Assembly (NCBI GenBank): GCA_024227565.1
Contig: JAAEUE010000233.1
Coordinates: 1-64,000 of the forward strand
From: Alphaproteobacteria bacterium
GTDB lineage: Bacteria > Pseudomonadota > Alphaproteobacteria > Rhizobiales > CAJQND01
Direction: 5' to 3'
DNA: 64,000 nucleotides
The notes below the pieces were generated by a model. That model was not told where the DNA came from. It searched no databases and was given only the letters and a program-made list of their open reading frames with translations. Each line of letters starts with the position of its first letter. Position 1 is the stretch's first letter. This document shows, piece after piece, positions 51,715 through 61,673 of this stretch. A program made the translations under genes and the position numbers.

Positions 51715-54054
51715 CTAAACGGCAATCTCGTCAAGTCCTTCAGATCCCTGCATGGCGTCAGCCTGAGAGGCGGTCAGGGGCATGTTGATGTGCACCGTGG
51801 TGCCATGGTCTTCCATGCTGAATATCTTGAGTTGGCCGCCGTGGAGCTCCACGAGGGATCTTGAGATCGCAAGCCCAAGACCGGAACCGGTGTGAGACTT
51901 GGTGAACTGGTTTTCAACCTGTTCAAACGGCCGCCCAAGCTTCTCGATATCACGCGTCGGGATGCCAATGCCGGTATCAACGATCTTTATATCCAGCCGC
52001 CCGCCAGTGTTTGAGGCAACAACGCGAACGTCGCCGCCCTTTGGGGTGAATTTCACTGCATTTGTGAGGATGTTGATGAGCACTTGCTTCAGGGCACGCT
52101 CATCGGCGATTAATGAAATGTCCGCTTCAACCTGACGAATGATTTTGATTTCGTGGTTCTTGGCCCGTGGCTCTATGATCCGCAATGCGTGGTCAATCAC
52201 CATGTCGAAGTTGCATGGCTTGGTCTCCAACTGTACCCGGCCTGCTTCGATCTTGGACATGTCGAGGATGTCGGAAATCACCTCAAGCAGATATTGCCCC
52301 GACCCATGAATGTCGTGGGCGTATTCCATGTATTTCTTTGTCCCGATTGGCCCCAGGAGTTCCGACACCATGACCTCTGAAAAACCGATAATGGCGTTGA
52401 GCGGGGTGCGCAGTTCGTGGCTCATGTTTGCCAGGAACTCTGACTTTGAGCGGTTCGCAGCTTCGGCGCGTGTCTTTTGTTCTTGATAATTGTCGGCAAG
52501 TTCGGCCAGGCGCTGCTTCTGCGCCTCTTGCTCCATTCGCGTCTTTTCCAGATCGCGGACGGTGTCCATCAGCTCTTTTTCGGACTCCAGCAGCTGTTCC
52601 TCGTGCCGCTTGATCGGAGAGACATCGGTACCAACGGAGACAAACCCACCATCCTTTGTCCGGCGCTCCGAAATATGGAGCCAGCGGCCGTCATCCAACT
52701 GGGCTTCAAACGTGCTGCCCGTGTGTGAATCGTTTGGATCCTTCGGAATGCGGTCACGAACGATCGGCTCCTTGGAGGCTTTTTGCACGTCGTCGTAGGC
52801 GGTGCCGGGCACGCAAACGCTGGCAGGCAGGTTATGGAACTGCTGATAGATGCTGTTGCACATGACAAGCCGGTTGTCGGCGTCCCAAAGCACGAAGGCC
52901 TCGGAGATGTTCTCAATAGCATCGCGCAACCGAAGCTCTGCTTCCTGATTGAGCTTTGCCGCATGCTTTTGTTCGGTGATGTCGATCGCGATGCCGACAA
53001 AGTGGGGCGTTTCTTCCCCTGCAGCTTGGGCCAGTTCGGCCCTGGCGCGCAACCACACCCAATGTCCTTTTCTGTGCCGCATGCGGAACTCTTGATCCAC
53101 CTGACGGTCACCAAAGCGCAGCATGCGGTCCACGAGCCTGTCCATGCTGGCATCGTCAGGATGCAAGAGCTCGGACACCTCGCCGTAAGAGAGTAGTTCG
53201 CCGGCCGGCTCCAACCCCAGCATGTCGTACATGGATTTGGACCAAAAGATGTGCCCGCGCGCAATGTCCCAATCCCAAAGCCCGCATTTGCCTCGGTCCA
53301 AGGCTTTGTCCAGGCGCCGGGTGGCGGTTTCGAGCGTACGGTCAGCATCGTCTGCCCGCGATGACTGCCAGTGGAATGCTGCGCCGATCAGCAGCAACAC
53401 GAAGCTGGTTGTGATGAACAGCGAGCCATAGCCGTTTGCCCGGAACCACCAGGCAGCCAGCACGTGCGATTTGTCCTGAATGACCACCAGGGTGCCTGGG
53501 TGAGGGGTGAGCTGGCGCCGCGTGACGAACACCATGGAGCCGTCCATCTTCGGAGTTGCAACCAAGTCGCGCCAGGATCGGCGTTCGGTGCTCTGTTCAA
53601 CTGGAGCCAGAATGGTAGAGATGCGTCTGCCGTTGAGGCTGGCGTCATCGGGCGCCGTGGCGTTGACATAGCCTGACGCTGAGACGGCCAGATAAGTCCG
53701 GCCGGCGCTCATGGCCTGCTCTCCCATAGCCTTGACTAGGTCTTCGGTAAGAAGAATGCGCGGGGTGCTGTTGCGTTGCAAATCCAGAGCGAGCTGTTGG
53801 CGCAGGTTTGACGCAATCAAATCTGCATGCAGGGCTGACAGGCGTTTGCCTTCCTGAAGACTCTCAGAATAATTTGAAATGCTTCTCAGCAGCAGCGCGC
53901 CGGCCAAAAAGACGATGAAGACACAAATCAGCACCGTGATAAGGCGCCGCAGAGTGCGCTCTTTCAAGTTGAACTTGCTCAAAAACTGGCCAGCAAACTG
54001 CAGCTTCAACGATCTGTCCGTTGAAAACAGTTCTCCTAGCTGCGCCTTTGCCAC
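51715..54054 (-). CDS. PAS-domain sensor histidine kinase
   Basis: A 779-residue membrane kinase. A membrane segment (LITVLICVFIVFLAGALLL, about 38-56) and a periplasmic sensor (60-190) are followed by a second segment (SLFITTSFVLLLIGAAFHW), two PAS domains (about 240-370 and 380-500), a coiled coil, His546 (NMSHELRTPLNAIIGF), and a HATPase domain (TGSGLGLAISRSLVELHGG). No response regulator gene is adjacent. Confidence 0.92.
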   Translation of the reverse strand: MAKAQLGELFSTDRSLKLQFAGQFLSKFNLKERTLRRLITVLICVFIVFLAGALLLRSISNYSESLQEGKRLSALHADLIASNLRQQLALDLQRNSTPRILLTEDLVKAMGEQAMSAGRTYLAVSASGYVNATAPDDASLNGRRISTILAPVEQSTERRSWRDLVATPKMDGSMVFVTRRQLTPHPGTLVVIQDKSHVLAAWWFRANGYGSLFITTSFVLLLIGAAFHWQSSRADDADRTLETATRRLDKALDRGKCGLWDWDIARGHIFWSKSMYDMLGLEPAGELLSYGEVSELLHPDDASMDRLVDRMLRFGDRQVDQEFRMRHRKGHWVWLRARAELAQAAGEETPHFVGIAIDITEQKHAAKLNQEAELRLRDAIENISEAFVLWDADNRLVMCNSIYQQFHNLPASVCVPGTAYDDVQKASKEPIVRDRIPKDPNDSHTGSTFEAQLDDGRWLHISERRTKDGGFVSVGTDVSPIKRHEEQLLESEKELMDTVRDLEKTRMEQEAQKQRLAELADNYQEQKTRAEAANRSKSEFLANMSHELRTPLNAIIGFSEVMVSELLGPIGTKKYMEYAHDIHGSGQYLLEVISDILDMSKIEAGRVQLETKPCNFDMVIDHALRIIEPRAKNHEIKIIRQVEADISLIADERALKQVLINILTNAVKFTPKGGDVRVVASNTGGRLDIKIVDTGIGIPTRDIEKLGRPFEQVENQFTKSHTGSGLGLAISRSLVELHGGQLKIFSMEDHGTTVHINMPLTASQADAMQGSEGLDEIAV

Positions 54055-54202
54055 CGCCTCACCCCTCTAGCAGAGCGGAAATTAGTCTTCCCCCGAAAGC
54101 TCCGCGATTCGCTGGGTCCATAGATTCAAAGTCAAGGTGATTTGTCTAGGTACAAAGCTAGTATTTGGTGGCGATTTTATGGAATTAACTAGTTAAGACC
54201 GT

Positions 54203-56839
54203 TCATGCCTTCAATGTTCTAGCGATCATCTCCCCAAGATCACGAGATAAAGGCTCGTGAGCAGCTAAGCGTTCAAGTTCAGCTTTGGCCTTTTCGCGCC
54301 GCCCGGGCTCCAGCATACGCCAACTTTTGAAGCACGAGGACATCCGTGCAGAGATTTGCGGATTGATTTCATCAAGCTTCGCAATGATGTCGGCGACCAG
54401 GGCATAACCTGCACCAGTGGCATCATTGTATCTGACCGGATTCATCATGGAAAAGGAGCCGATCAACGATCGCACCTTGTTGGGGCGCGTCATAGAGAAG
54501 GCTGCGTGCTTAGTGAGTGCACGGATGTCGTCTATGGCGCTGTCCTGGGTGGAAAGGGCGTTGAGCATAAGCCATTTGTCGACCAGCAGATGATCGGCTT
54601 TGTGCTTGTCATAAAATGCGTCCAGTGCCTGTTTGCAGGTCTCGCCTCCCACGGGCGCCAGCGAGAGGAGTGCCGCCATCGTATCATTCAGGTTGGTGCT
54701 GCTTTCGGCCTGACGGGCGGCCAGGGCAATGCCTTTTGCCGGAGCGCCATGCACGAGATAGTCAAGGGCGCCGTTGCGAAGTGATCGGCGGCCCGCGCTC
54801 TGAGCGTCTGGGGAATAGGTCGCCGCGTCGGAGTGTTCTTGATAGATTGCCTCTAGTTCACGCTCCAAACTTGCCCCCAGCGATCTCTTCGCATGTTGAT
54901 GGGCCACGTGGATTGCGCCGGGGTCAACATTGCGGCCAATGTGATTTGCAATTCCCGACTCGCCGGGAAGCGAGAGGAGTTTGATCTTAAAGGCATCTTC
55001 CAAAGTGTCGTCATTGACGGCCTTCCGGAGTGCCTCCGTCAGATCTGGATTTTCTTTAAGGTTTTGCCCTGCCTTGGCTTGCTCAACAAGGGATTCCAAC
55101 CAGGTCTTCATGCAAGTTTGGCCAGCTTCCCAGCGATTGAACGGATCACTGTCATGGGCAAGCAAGAACAACAGGTCATCGCTGCTCACGTTGCTGGTGA
55201 TTTTCACCGGTGCAGAAAACTCGCGGTTGATCGACAAGACCGGCTCTTCGGAAATCCCCTCAAAGGAGAAGGTTTGCTCGGCCTCGGTGACCTCGAGCAA
55301 GCCGGTTTCACTGTTGGGCAACACAACATCTGATCCCGACCGGCTCATCAGTCCAAGCCGCAGTGGAATGTGAAACGGCTTTTTGCTTGGTTGCCCTGGG
55401 GTGGGGCCGGTGGCTTGTGAAATCTTGAGTTCATAGCGTTGGTTGGCGCTATCATAGGTGCCGGCCACGGCCAGTGCCGGGGTGCCGGCTTGCTCGTACC
55501 ACAAGAAGAACTGACTGAGATCGCGGCCGCTGGCGTCCTCCATGCATTTGATGAAGTCATCTACAGTTGCCGCATCGCCATCATGGCGCTGCAGATAAAG
55601 GTCCATCGCCTCCCGGAAAGCATCTTCTCCCAAGATTGTTTGCAGCATGCGGCACAGTTCGGCCCCTTTTTCATAAACTGTCGCTGTATAGAAGTTGTTG
55701 ATTTCAATGTAGGAATTGGGGCGAACAGGGTGAGAAAGAGGCCCGGCATCTTCCGGAAACTGGTGGGCGCGAAGCTGTTGCACATCAGAAATCCGCTTCA
55801 CCGGGCGCGACCTTAGATCGGAGGAAAATTCCTGATCGCGGAAGACCGTCAAACCTTCCTTGAGACACAACTGGAACCAGTCTCTGCAGGTGATGCGGTT
55901 GCCGGTCCAGTTGTGGAAATACTCATGCGCTATGATGGCCTCTATGTTGGCGTAGTCTTGGTCTGTCGCGGTGTCAGGCCGGGCCAGAATGTATTTGTCG
56001 TTGAAAATATTGAGCCCTTTGTTCTCCATGGCGCCCATGTTGAAGTCGCTAACGGCGACAATCATGAAAATATCCAGGTCGTACTCGCAGCCAAACCGCT
56101 CTTCATCCCACCGCATGGATTCCTTCAACGACGTCATGGCCCAGTCGCAGCGGTCTTCTTTTCCCGGTTCAACATAGATCGCCAGATCGACCCTGCGACC
56201 AGACTTCGTGGTGAATGTGTCCTTCACGCAAGCAAGATCGCCGCCAACCAGTGCGAAGAGGTAAGACGGTTTGGGGAAGGGGTCTTGCCACACCGCGAAA
56301 TGCCGTTCTGTGCCTTCTACGGTGCCCGATTCGATCAAATTGCCGTTCGACAAGAGGACAGGGGCCTCTGAACGTCTGGCCTCAATTCTGGTGGTGAACT
56401 TGGCCAGAACATCGGGACGATCCAGATAGTAGGTGATCCGGCGGAAACCCTCAGCCTCACATTGGGTGCAATAGATGTCGTTCGAGCGATACAGCCCGGA
56501 CAGCGCTGTGTTGGCACTAGGGTCGCACACCGTATCAACCGTTAGGGTGAACGGCTGCGACGGGGCCTGTGTGATCGTCAGGCTCTTCTCATCCACCTGG
56601 TAGGCACCGGCAGGAAGCTGTTCGCCATCGATCATCAAACCGACAAGTTCCAGGGCTTCGCCATCCAGCCGCAGCGTTGTATCTGCCGGGTCTCCATCCG
56701 GTCCTGGCACAAGCCGCATTTTTGCCGTCACGTGTGTACGCTGTTGCGAAAGGCGTACGTCCAGATCGACCTGTTCGATCAAATAGTTACTGGGACGATA
56801 GTCTTTAAGCTGAATGGGAGTTGGGGTGTCGGTCTTCAT
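54203..56839 (-). CDS. pepN: Aminopeptidase N
   Basis: An 878-residue M1-family zinc metallopeptidase that removes N-terminal residues from peptides. Zinc motif HEYFHNW (His305, Glu306, His309), exopeptidase motif GAMENKG, then the C-terminal ARM-like domain. Length matches gamma/alphaproteobacterial PepN. It is monocistronic and divergent from the next gene. Confidence 0.95.
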   Translation of the reverse strand: MKTDTPTPIQLKDYRPSNYLIEQVDLDVRLSQQRTHVTAKMRLVPGPDGDPADTTLRLDGEALELVGLMIDGEQLPAGAYQVDEKSLTITQAPSQPFTLTVDTVCDPSANTALSGLYRSNDIYCTQCEAEGFRRITYYLDRPDVLAKFTTRIEARRSEAPVLLSNGNLIESGTVEGTERHFAVWQDPFPKPSYLFALVGGDLACVKDTFTTKSGRRVDLAIYVEPGKEDRCDWAMTSLKESMRWDEERFGCEYDLDIFMIVAVSDFNMGAMENKGLNIFNDKYILARPDTATDQDYANIEAIIAHEYFHNWTGNRITCRDWFQLCLKEGLTVFRDQEFSSDLRSRPVKRISDVQQLRAHQFPEDAGPLSHPVRPNSYIEINNFYTATVYEKGAELCRMLQTILGEDAFREAMDLYLQRHDGDAATVDDFIKCMEDASGRDLSQFFLWYEQAGTPALAVAGTYDSANQRYELKISQATGPTPGQPSKKPFHIPLRLGLMSRSGSDVVLPNSETGLLEVTEAEQTFSFEGISEEPVLSINREFSAPVKITSNVSSDDLLFLLAHDSDPFNRWEAGQTCMKTWLESLVEQAKAGQNLKENPDLTEALRKAVNDDTLEDAFKIKLLSLPGESGIANHIGRNVDPGAIHVAHQHAKRSLGASLERELEAIYQEHSDAATYSPDAQSAGRRSLRNGALDYLVHGAPAKGIALAARQAESSTNLNDTMAALLSLAPVGGETCKQALDAFYDKHKADHLLVDKWLMLNALSTQDSAIDDIRALTKHAAFSMTRPNKVRSLIGSFSMMNPVRYNDATGAGYALVADIIAKLDEINPQISARMSSCFKSWRMLEPGRREKAKAELERLAAHEPLSRDLGEMIARTLKA

Positions 56840-56955
56840 GGGGCTTTGCGATGATTTGAAATTGAAAGGAATTTAACCAGCCTTTTAGCCCTTTGGGCCA
56901 TTGTGGTCGCGTGGAAATTTGAAGCTTTGCTAAGTTTTGCATTTGAGGATGGGAC

Positions 56956-58404
56956 ATGACGTCGACAGATGGCGCATTTGAAGGTAGCCAGCGATCCACT
57001 TATGTGGAGCCGGATATCTTTGAAAGGGTGCTCAAAGGTGCTGATTTCGTCGCAGTTTTGGCCGTTGCGTGGTTCTTTCTGTTCAAGTCGGGTCCGCTGG
57101 ATGCAGGCGGCTATGTCCAGTTTTCTGCCTTCTCCGGCGTGTTTCTCAGCTTTCTGCTCTTGCTGTTTCTGCGCGAAACCAGAGCTTACCAGATCGCCAG
57201 TTGGGTCCGTCCGGCCCGCGCCAGCCTGGCGGCCACCGGCGGCTCTGCTGTGGTGGGGGTCCTTTTTTGGTACTTTTCAGACTTTGCCGGGTATCCGCTC
57301 AGCGTTGATTGGATCGTGGGGTTCAGCGCGGCGCTTCTGGTTCATTTTGCGGTTACCCGCGTAACTTTGGCTGTCTGGATAACGTCATTTGCTGCACCCG
57401 ACTGCTTTCGTCAGAGGGTTGCGATTGTTGGCGGCGGTCCTCCCGCTGAAGAAGCCATCAAGGTGTTGGAGAAATCTGTTGCCAGTCAGATCGACATTAT
57501 TGGCATCTTTGATGACCGCAATGACGAGCGCTCGCCTGAGTCTATCCGCCGGCATGAAAAGATAGGCCTCATCAGTGAGCTTGCCGAGTATGCCCGTTCA
57601 AACCGCGTAGATCTGATCATCGTGACAATTCCAACGGTTGCTGAAACCAGACTGCTGCAGGTGTTGAAGGTGCTCTGGGAGTTGCCCGTAGATATTCGCA
57701 TCTCCGGTCAGACGTCGCGTCTGCGGTTCTCTGCAAGGTCATATGATTACCTTGGCGACCTGCCTTTGCTCACCGTGTTTGACCGGCCTCTTTACGGTTG
57801 GGCGTGGATATTGAAATCTGTGTTCGACAAGATCCTGGCTCTATTTTTCTTAATTGCCTTCTCACCGCTAATGCTGCTGGTCGCGGCGGCTGTGAAGCTT
57901 GAATCCAAGGGGCCGGCGCTGTTCAAACAGAAGCGCTACGGCTTCAATAATGAGCTGATCTGGGTCTACAAGTTCCGTTCTATGTACACCGAAATGTCCG
58001 ATGCAAATGCGGTTAAGCTGGTGACCAAAGATGATCCCAGAGTGACCGCGGTCGGTCGGTTTATCCGCAAGACCAGCCTTGATGAGTTGCCTCAGTTCTT
58101 CAATGTGCTTTTCGGTGGCCTCTCCTTGGTGGGGCCTCGTCCTCATGCCACTCAGGCCAAGACCGGAGACAACCTTTATGAGGATGTTTTGGAAGGCTAC
58201 TTTGCCCGCCACAAGGTGAAACCCGGCATCACAGGGTTAGCTCAAGTGCATGGCTGGCGCGGGGAGACAGACACGGTTGAGAAAATCGCCAACCGGGTCA
58301 AATACGATCTGGAGTATATCGACCGCTGGTCTGTGATGCTCGATTTGAAGATTCTGCTGAAAACCCCTATCACTTTGTTGATGAACTCTGAAAACGCCTA
58401 CTAG
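56956..58404 (+). CDS. Undecaprenyl-phosphate sugar-phosphate transferase (ExoY/WcaJ type)
   Basis: A 482-residue polyprenol phosphate hexose-1-phosphate transferase. Four N-terminal membrane helices, a Rossmann-like domain (VAIVGGGPPAEEAIKVLEK) and the C-terminal catalytic part with VYKFRSMYTEMSDANAVK, SLDELPQFFNVLFGGLSLVG, GPRPHA and KPGITGLAQVHGWRG. It starts synthesis of exopolysaccharide or O-antigen units by moving a sugar-phosphate to undecaprenyl phosphate. The specific sugar is inferred as glucose. Confidence 0.92.
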   Translation: MTSTDGAFEGSQRSTYVEPDIFERVLKGADFVAVLAVAWFFLFKSGPLDAGGYVQFSAFSGVFLSFLLLLFLRETRAYQIASWVRPARASLAATGGSAVVGVLFWYFSDFAGYPLSVDWIVGFSAALLVHFAVTRVTLAVWITSFAAPDCFRQRVAIVGGGPPAEEAIKVLEKSVASQIDIIGIFDDRNDERSPESIRRHEKIGLISELAEYARSNRVDLIIVTIPTVAETRLLQVLKVLWELPVDIRISGQTSRLRFSARSYDYLGDLPLLTVFDRPLYGWAWILKSVFDKILALFFLIAFSPLMLLVAAAVKLESKGPALFKQKRYGFNNELIWVYKFRSMYTEMSDANAVKLVTKDDPRVTAVGRFIRKTSLDELPQFFNVLFGGLSLVGPRPHATQAKTGDNLYEDVLEGYFARHKVKPGITGLAQVHGWRGETDTVEKIANRVKYDLEYIDRWSVMLDLKILLKTPITLLMNSENAY

Positions 58405-58443
58405 TTCGTCTTGCCTCCGCGCCAAATTGGGTTTGCTTCAAGA

Positions 58444-59925
58444 ATGACATCCCAGACTATTCCGGTCGAACCGTTTGATTTCGTCATTTTTGGCGGCACC
58501 GGTGACCTTGCCCGGCGCAAACTTTTGCCTTCGCTGTTCCTGCGCGACTGTGCCGGACAAATTCCGGCGGAGAGCCGCATAATTGGCGTATCGCGCGAGG
58601 CGCTGAGTGACATTGAATTCCGCGAAAAGGCGGCTGCGGCCCTGAAGGCCCACTTGCCTGCAAAAGTGTTCACCAAGGAGGCCAGCGACAAATTTCAAGA
58701 GCGTCTCTACTATCACCATTTGGATGTGCTGACGCCGGATGGGTGGGAGGAATTTGCCGCAGCTCTTCATGCCGCGCCAAGCCGCATTCGCAGCTTTTAC
58801 CTCGCGACTGCGCCGCGCCTGTTTGGCGAGATCGCTAAGATGTTGGGCCAACTCAATCTTGTTTGCGACGGCTGCCGGGTGGTTTTGGAAAAACCCCTTG
58901 GCAGCGATCTTGATACCGCGAACGAGATCAATGATGCGGTGGGCAAAGTATTCTCCGAAGATCAGATTTTCCGCATAGACCACTATCTGGGAAAAGAGAC
59001 GGTGCAGAACCTTATGGCGCTGAGGTTTGCCAACACGCTGTTTGAGCCGCTCTGGAATTCAGCACACATCGATCATGTGCAGATTACCGTTGCCGAAAGC
59101 ATCGGGGTCGGCACGCGGGGCGGCTATTATGATCATGCAGGTGCGCTGCGCGATATGGTGCAAAACCATTTGATCCAACTGGTTTGCCTGACCGCAATGG
59201 AGCCGCCTTCTGAATTTGAAGCAGGTGCGGTGCGCGATGAGAAGTTGAAGATATTGCGCGCGCTGCGTCCAATCGATGAGGCCAGCGTTGAAGCGGTGAC
59301 GGTGCGCGGACAGTACAAATCCGGCGCAGTTGATGGCAAAGCGGTGCCGGGGTATGTGGATGAAATCAGCGGTGAGGAAAGCAGCACCGAGACGTTTGTG
59401 GCGCTGAAGTGTGAGATCGACAATTGGCGCTGGGCTGGTGTGCCTTATTACCTCAGAACGGGCAAGCGGCTTCCGGCGCGGGCGTCTGAGATTGTCATTT
59501 CTTTCAAAACCGTGCCCCATTCCATCTTTGGAAACAGTGCAGGCCCAATTGCCGCCAACAGGTTGATCATCCGCTTGCAGCCCGATGAAGGCGTCAAACT
59601 TAGTCTGATGATCAAGGAGCCCGGCCCTGGCGGCATGCGCCTGGTTGAGGTTCCTCTGGACATGACGTTCGCTGAAACCTTCGATGTTCGCCAACCGGAT
59701 GCCTATGAGCGTTTGATTATGGATGTGGTTCGAGGCAACCTCACCTTGTTCATGCGCCGCGATGAGGTGGAAGCGGCCTGGCGCTGGATTGATCCCATTC
59801 GGGCGGGGTGGGAGACCCGGAGCGTTAAGCCCCATGGCTACGCGGCTGGAACCTGGGGTCCCACGGCTTCAATCGCCTTGATAGAGCGCGATGGCCGGAC
59901 CTGGCACGAGGACGACGAGGGGTGA
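58444..59925 (+). CDS. zwf: Glucose-6-phosphate dehydrogenase
   Basis: A 493-residue enzyme that oxidises glucose 6-phosphate to 6-phosphogluconolactone. GGTGDLARRKLLPSLF is the NADP-binding loop and RIDHYLGKETVQNLM is the substrate motif with the catalytic His. Length typical. It overlaps the next gene's GTG by 4 nt, so zwf-pgl are coupled and feed the Entner-Doudoroff or pentose phosphate route. Confidence 0.96.
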   Translation: MTSQTIPVEPFDFVIFGGTGDLARRKLLPSLFLRDCAGQIPAESRIIGVSREALSDIEFREKAAAALKAHLPAKVFTKEASDKFQERLYYHHLDVLTPDGWEEFAAALHAAPSRIRSFYLATAPRLFGEIAKMLGQLNLVCDGCRVVLEKPLGSDLDTANEINDAVGKVFSEDQIFRIDHYLGKETVQNLMALRFANTLFEPLWNSAHIDHVQITVAESIGVGTRGGYYDHAGALRDMVQNHLIQLVCLTAMEPPSEFEAGAVRDEKLKILRALRPIDEASVEAVTVRGQYKSGAVDGKAVPGYVDEISGEESSTETFVALKCEIDNWRWAGVPYYLRTGKRLPARASEIVISFKTVPHSIFGNSAGPIAANRLIIRLQPDEGVKLSLMIKEPGPGGMRLVEVPLDMTFAETFDVRQPDAYERLIMDVVRGNLTLFMRRDEVEAAWRWIDPIRAGWETRSVKPHGYAAGTWGPTASIALIERDGRTWHEDDEG

Positions 59926-60620
59926 CCGAGCCCGTTCTGCACACATTCCGATCAAGCGCCGAACTGGCTGCAGCCCTGGCTAACAAAACCGCAGAGTGCC
60001 TCCGCGCCGGCCTTGACGACACGGGCAGGGCAAGTCTCGTCGTCTCTGGCGGGCGAACTCCCCTTCAGTTTTTTGCCCAACTTGCGCAATCTGTTTTGGA
60101 TTGGTCTGGGGTGAATGTGTTTTTGGCTGACGAACGCTGGGTTCCCACCGATTCTGAACGCTCTAATGCTGCCTTGGTGAAACAACATTTGTTGCGTGGG
60201 CGTGCAAAGAAGGCTGCGTTTTCCCCACTCTATTCTGATCAGCGAACTCCGTACGAAGCCGCAGGCAGCTTGAACTTGCAACTTGCGAATGCCCCAAGAT
60301 CGTTTGATGCAGTCATCTTGGGCATGGGAGGCGATGGCCATACGGCCTCGCTGTTTCCCGACGCACCGGAAATCGGATCCGCTTTAAGAGCTGATGCTGC
60401 AGCTGCGATGGTGCTGACCCCCGCCTCGCAGCCCGAATTGCGTCTATCGTTGACGCCGAACGTGCTTGCGAACACCAGGTTCTTGGCCCTTCACATTGAA
60501 GGGTCTGAGAAGCGTGAGGTGTTTAATAAGGCGTTGGAAGTGGGTGCGGCTGAAGAAATGCCAGTACGTGCCATCATGCGCAATGACATCCAGCATACTC
60601 AGGTCTATTGGTGTCCGTAA
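59922..60620 (+). CDS. pgl: 6-phosphogluconolactonase
   Basis: A 232-residue enzyme with a GTG start overlapping the zwf stop. It hydrolyses the lactone from Zwf. SGGRTPLQFFAQLAQ, FLADERWVPTDSERSN and ILGMGGDGHTASLFPD are the family motifs. No edd gene follows. Confidence 0.95.
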   Translation: MTEPVLHTFRSSAELAAALANKTAECLRAGLDDTGRASLVVSGGRTPLQFFAQLAQSVLDWSGVNVFLADERWVPTDSERSNAALVKQHLLRGRAKKAAFSPLYSDQRTPYEAAGSLNLQLANAPRSFDAVILGMGGDGHTASLFPDAPEIGSALRADAAAAMVLTPASQPELRLSLTPNVLANTRFLALHIEGSEKREVFNKALEVGAAEEMPVRAIMRNDIQHTQVYWCP

Positions 60621-60653
60621 CATTCTAAATGCAAGAAACAGGAAACAGCGCAC

Positions 60654-61274
60654 ATGATCACAGTTTGGGGACGGGCTTCTTCGTCGAACGTTCAAAAAGT
60701 CACCTGGACATTGGACGAATTGGGCGTTGAGTATGAACGGATCGACCGAGGGCGTGAGTTTGGCGGCCTGGATGCGCCTGAGTATCTCGCCAACAATCCC
60801 AATGGTCGGGTGCCGACGATTCAAGATGGCGATTTGATCTTGTGGGAATCTCAAGCAATCTGCCGCTATTTGGCAAGAACCTACAATGGAGATCATCTGT
60901 TTCCCGCAGCCCCCGCAGCCGCTTTTCAGGTTGACAAGTGGATGGACTGGAACATCGCGCATCTTGCGCCTTCCATGTTCCCCATGTTTCTGGCGGCCCG
61001 CACGGCAGACAATCTGGAAGCCGCCAAGGATCCGAAATTCGACAAAACTGTATCTGAAGCCAGGCGTAACCTGTCCATCATGCAAGGGATCTTGGGCGGA
61101 CAGGACTATCTGGCTGGAGACAGCTTCACATTGGCTGATCTGGTTTGTGCCGTGAGCGTCTCACGCTGGCTCTTCGTCGGCCACAATTTTGGTAACGAAG
61201 CCAATGTGGAGGCGTGGTATGGGCGTGTTGGAGAGCGACCTGCGTGCCAACGTCACAACGTGGTGAGTTTCTAG
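60654..61274 (+). CDS. Glutathione S-transferase family protein
   Basis: A 206-residue GST with an N-terminal thioredoxin-like domain (TVWGRASSSNVQKVTWTLDE; the Ser/Asn after SS is the likely activating position; NPNGRVPTIQDGDLILWES binds glutathione) and a C-terminal helical domain with the LGGQDYLAGDSFTLADL signature. Function in detoxification or thiol transfer. Substrate unknown. Confidence 0.9.
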   Translation: MITVWGRASSSNVQKVTWTLDELGVEYERIDRGREFGGLDAPEYLANNPNGRVPTIQDGDLILWESQAICRYLARTYNGDHLFPAAPAAAFQVDKWMDWNIAHLAPSMFPMFLAARTADNLEAAKDPKFDKTVSEARRNLSIMQGILGGQDYLAGDSFTLADLVCAVSVSRWLFVGHNFGNEANVEAWYGRVGERPACQRHNVVSF

Positions 61275-61302
61275 GCGGTCAGTCTTGGGCTACAAGACAC
61301 TC

Positions 61303-61668
61303 ATGAGGTCTCTGTCACGAAGATCGTTGATCCTGGGCATGCTTGCTTTGAACGCTGCGCGCGCGCAGGCAGTTGACAAGCTGCAACTGGTCATGTTTGA
61401 CCGGGTGGGCTGTCCATGGTGTGCAAAGTGGGATGAGGAGGTGGGTGGTGTCTATCACAAAACCTGGGAAGGCGAGCGCGCGCCATTGCGCCGGCTCAGC
61501 ATGCATCCGCCCTATCCCAATGATCTCACATTTATAACCAAAATCATTTATTCGCCAACGTTCGTGCTTGTGCGTGGTCGCCAAGAGATTGGGCGCATCG
61601 TAGGCTATCCCGGCGAAGCGCACTTCTATGTGCAGCTCAGTCAATTGTTGGAGAAAGCTGGAGTCTAA
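61303..61668 (+). CDS. Thioredoxin-like periplasmic protein (SoxS-like)
   Basis: A 121-residue protein with an RR-containing signal (SRRSLILGMLALNAARA; a possible twin-arginine leader), then CPWC in DRVGCPWCAKWDEEVGG and the thioredoxin-fold elements FITKIIYSPTFVLVRGRQEI. The ATG 61303 is preferred; a TTG 18 bp upstream is possible. It may reduce periplasmic thiols. It is convergent with the AbrB gene 5 bp away. Confidence 0.8.
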   Translation: MRSLSRRSLILGMLALNAARAQAVDKLQLVMFDRVGCPWCAKWDEEVGGVYHKTWEGERAPLRRLSMHPPYPNDLTFITKIIYSPTFVLVRGRQEIGRIVGYPGEAHFYVQLSQLLEKAGV

Positions 61669-61673
61669 CCGGC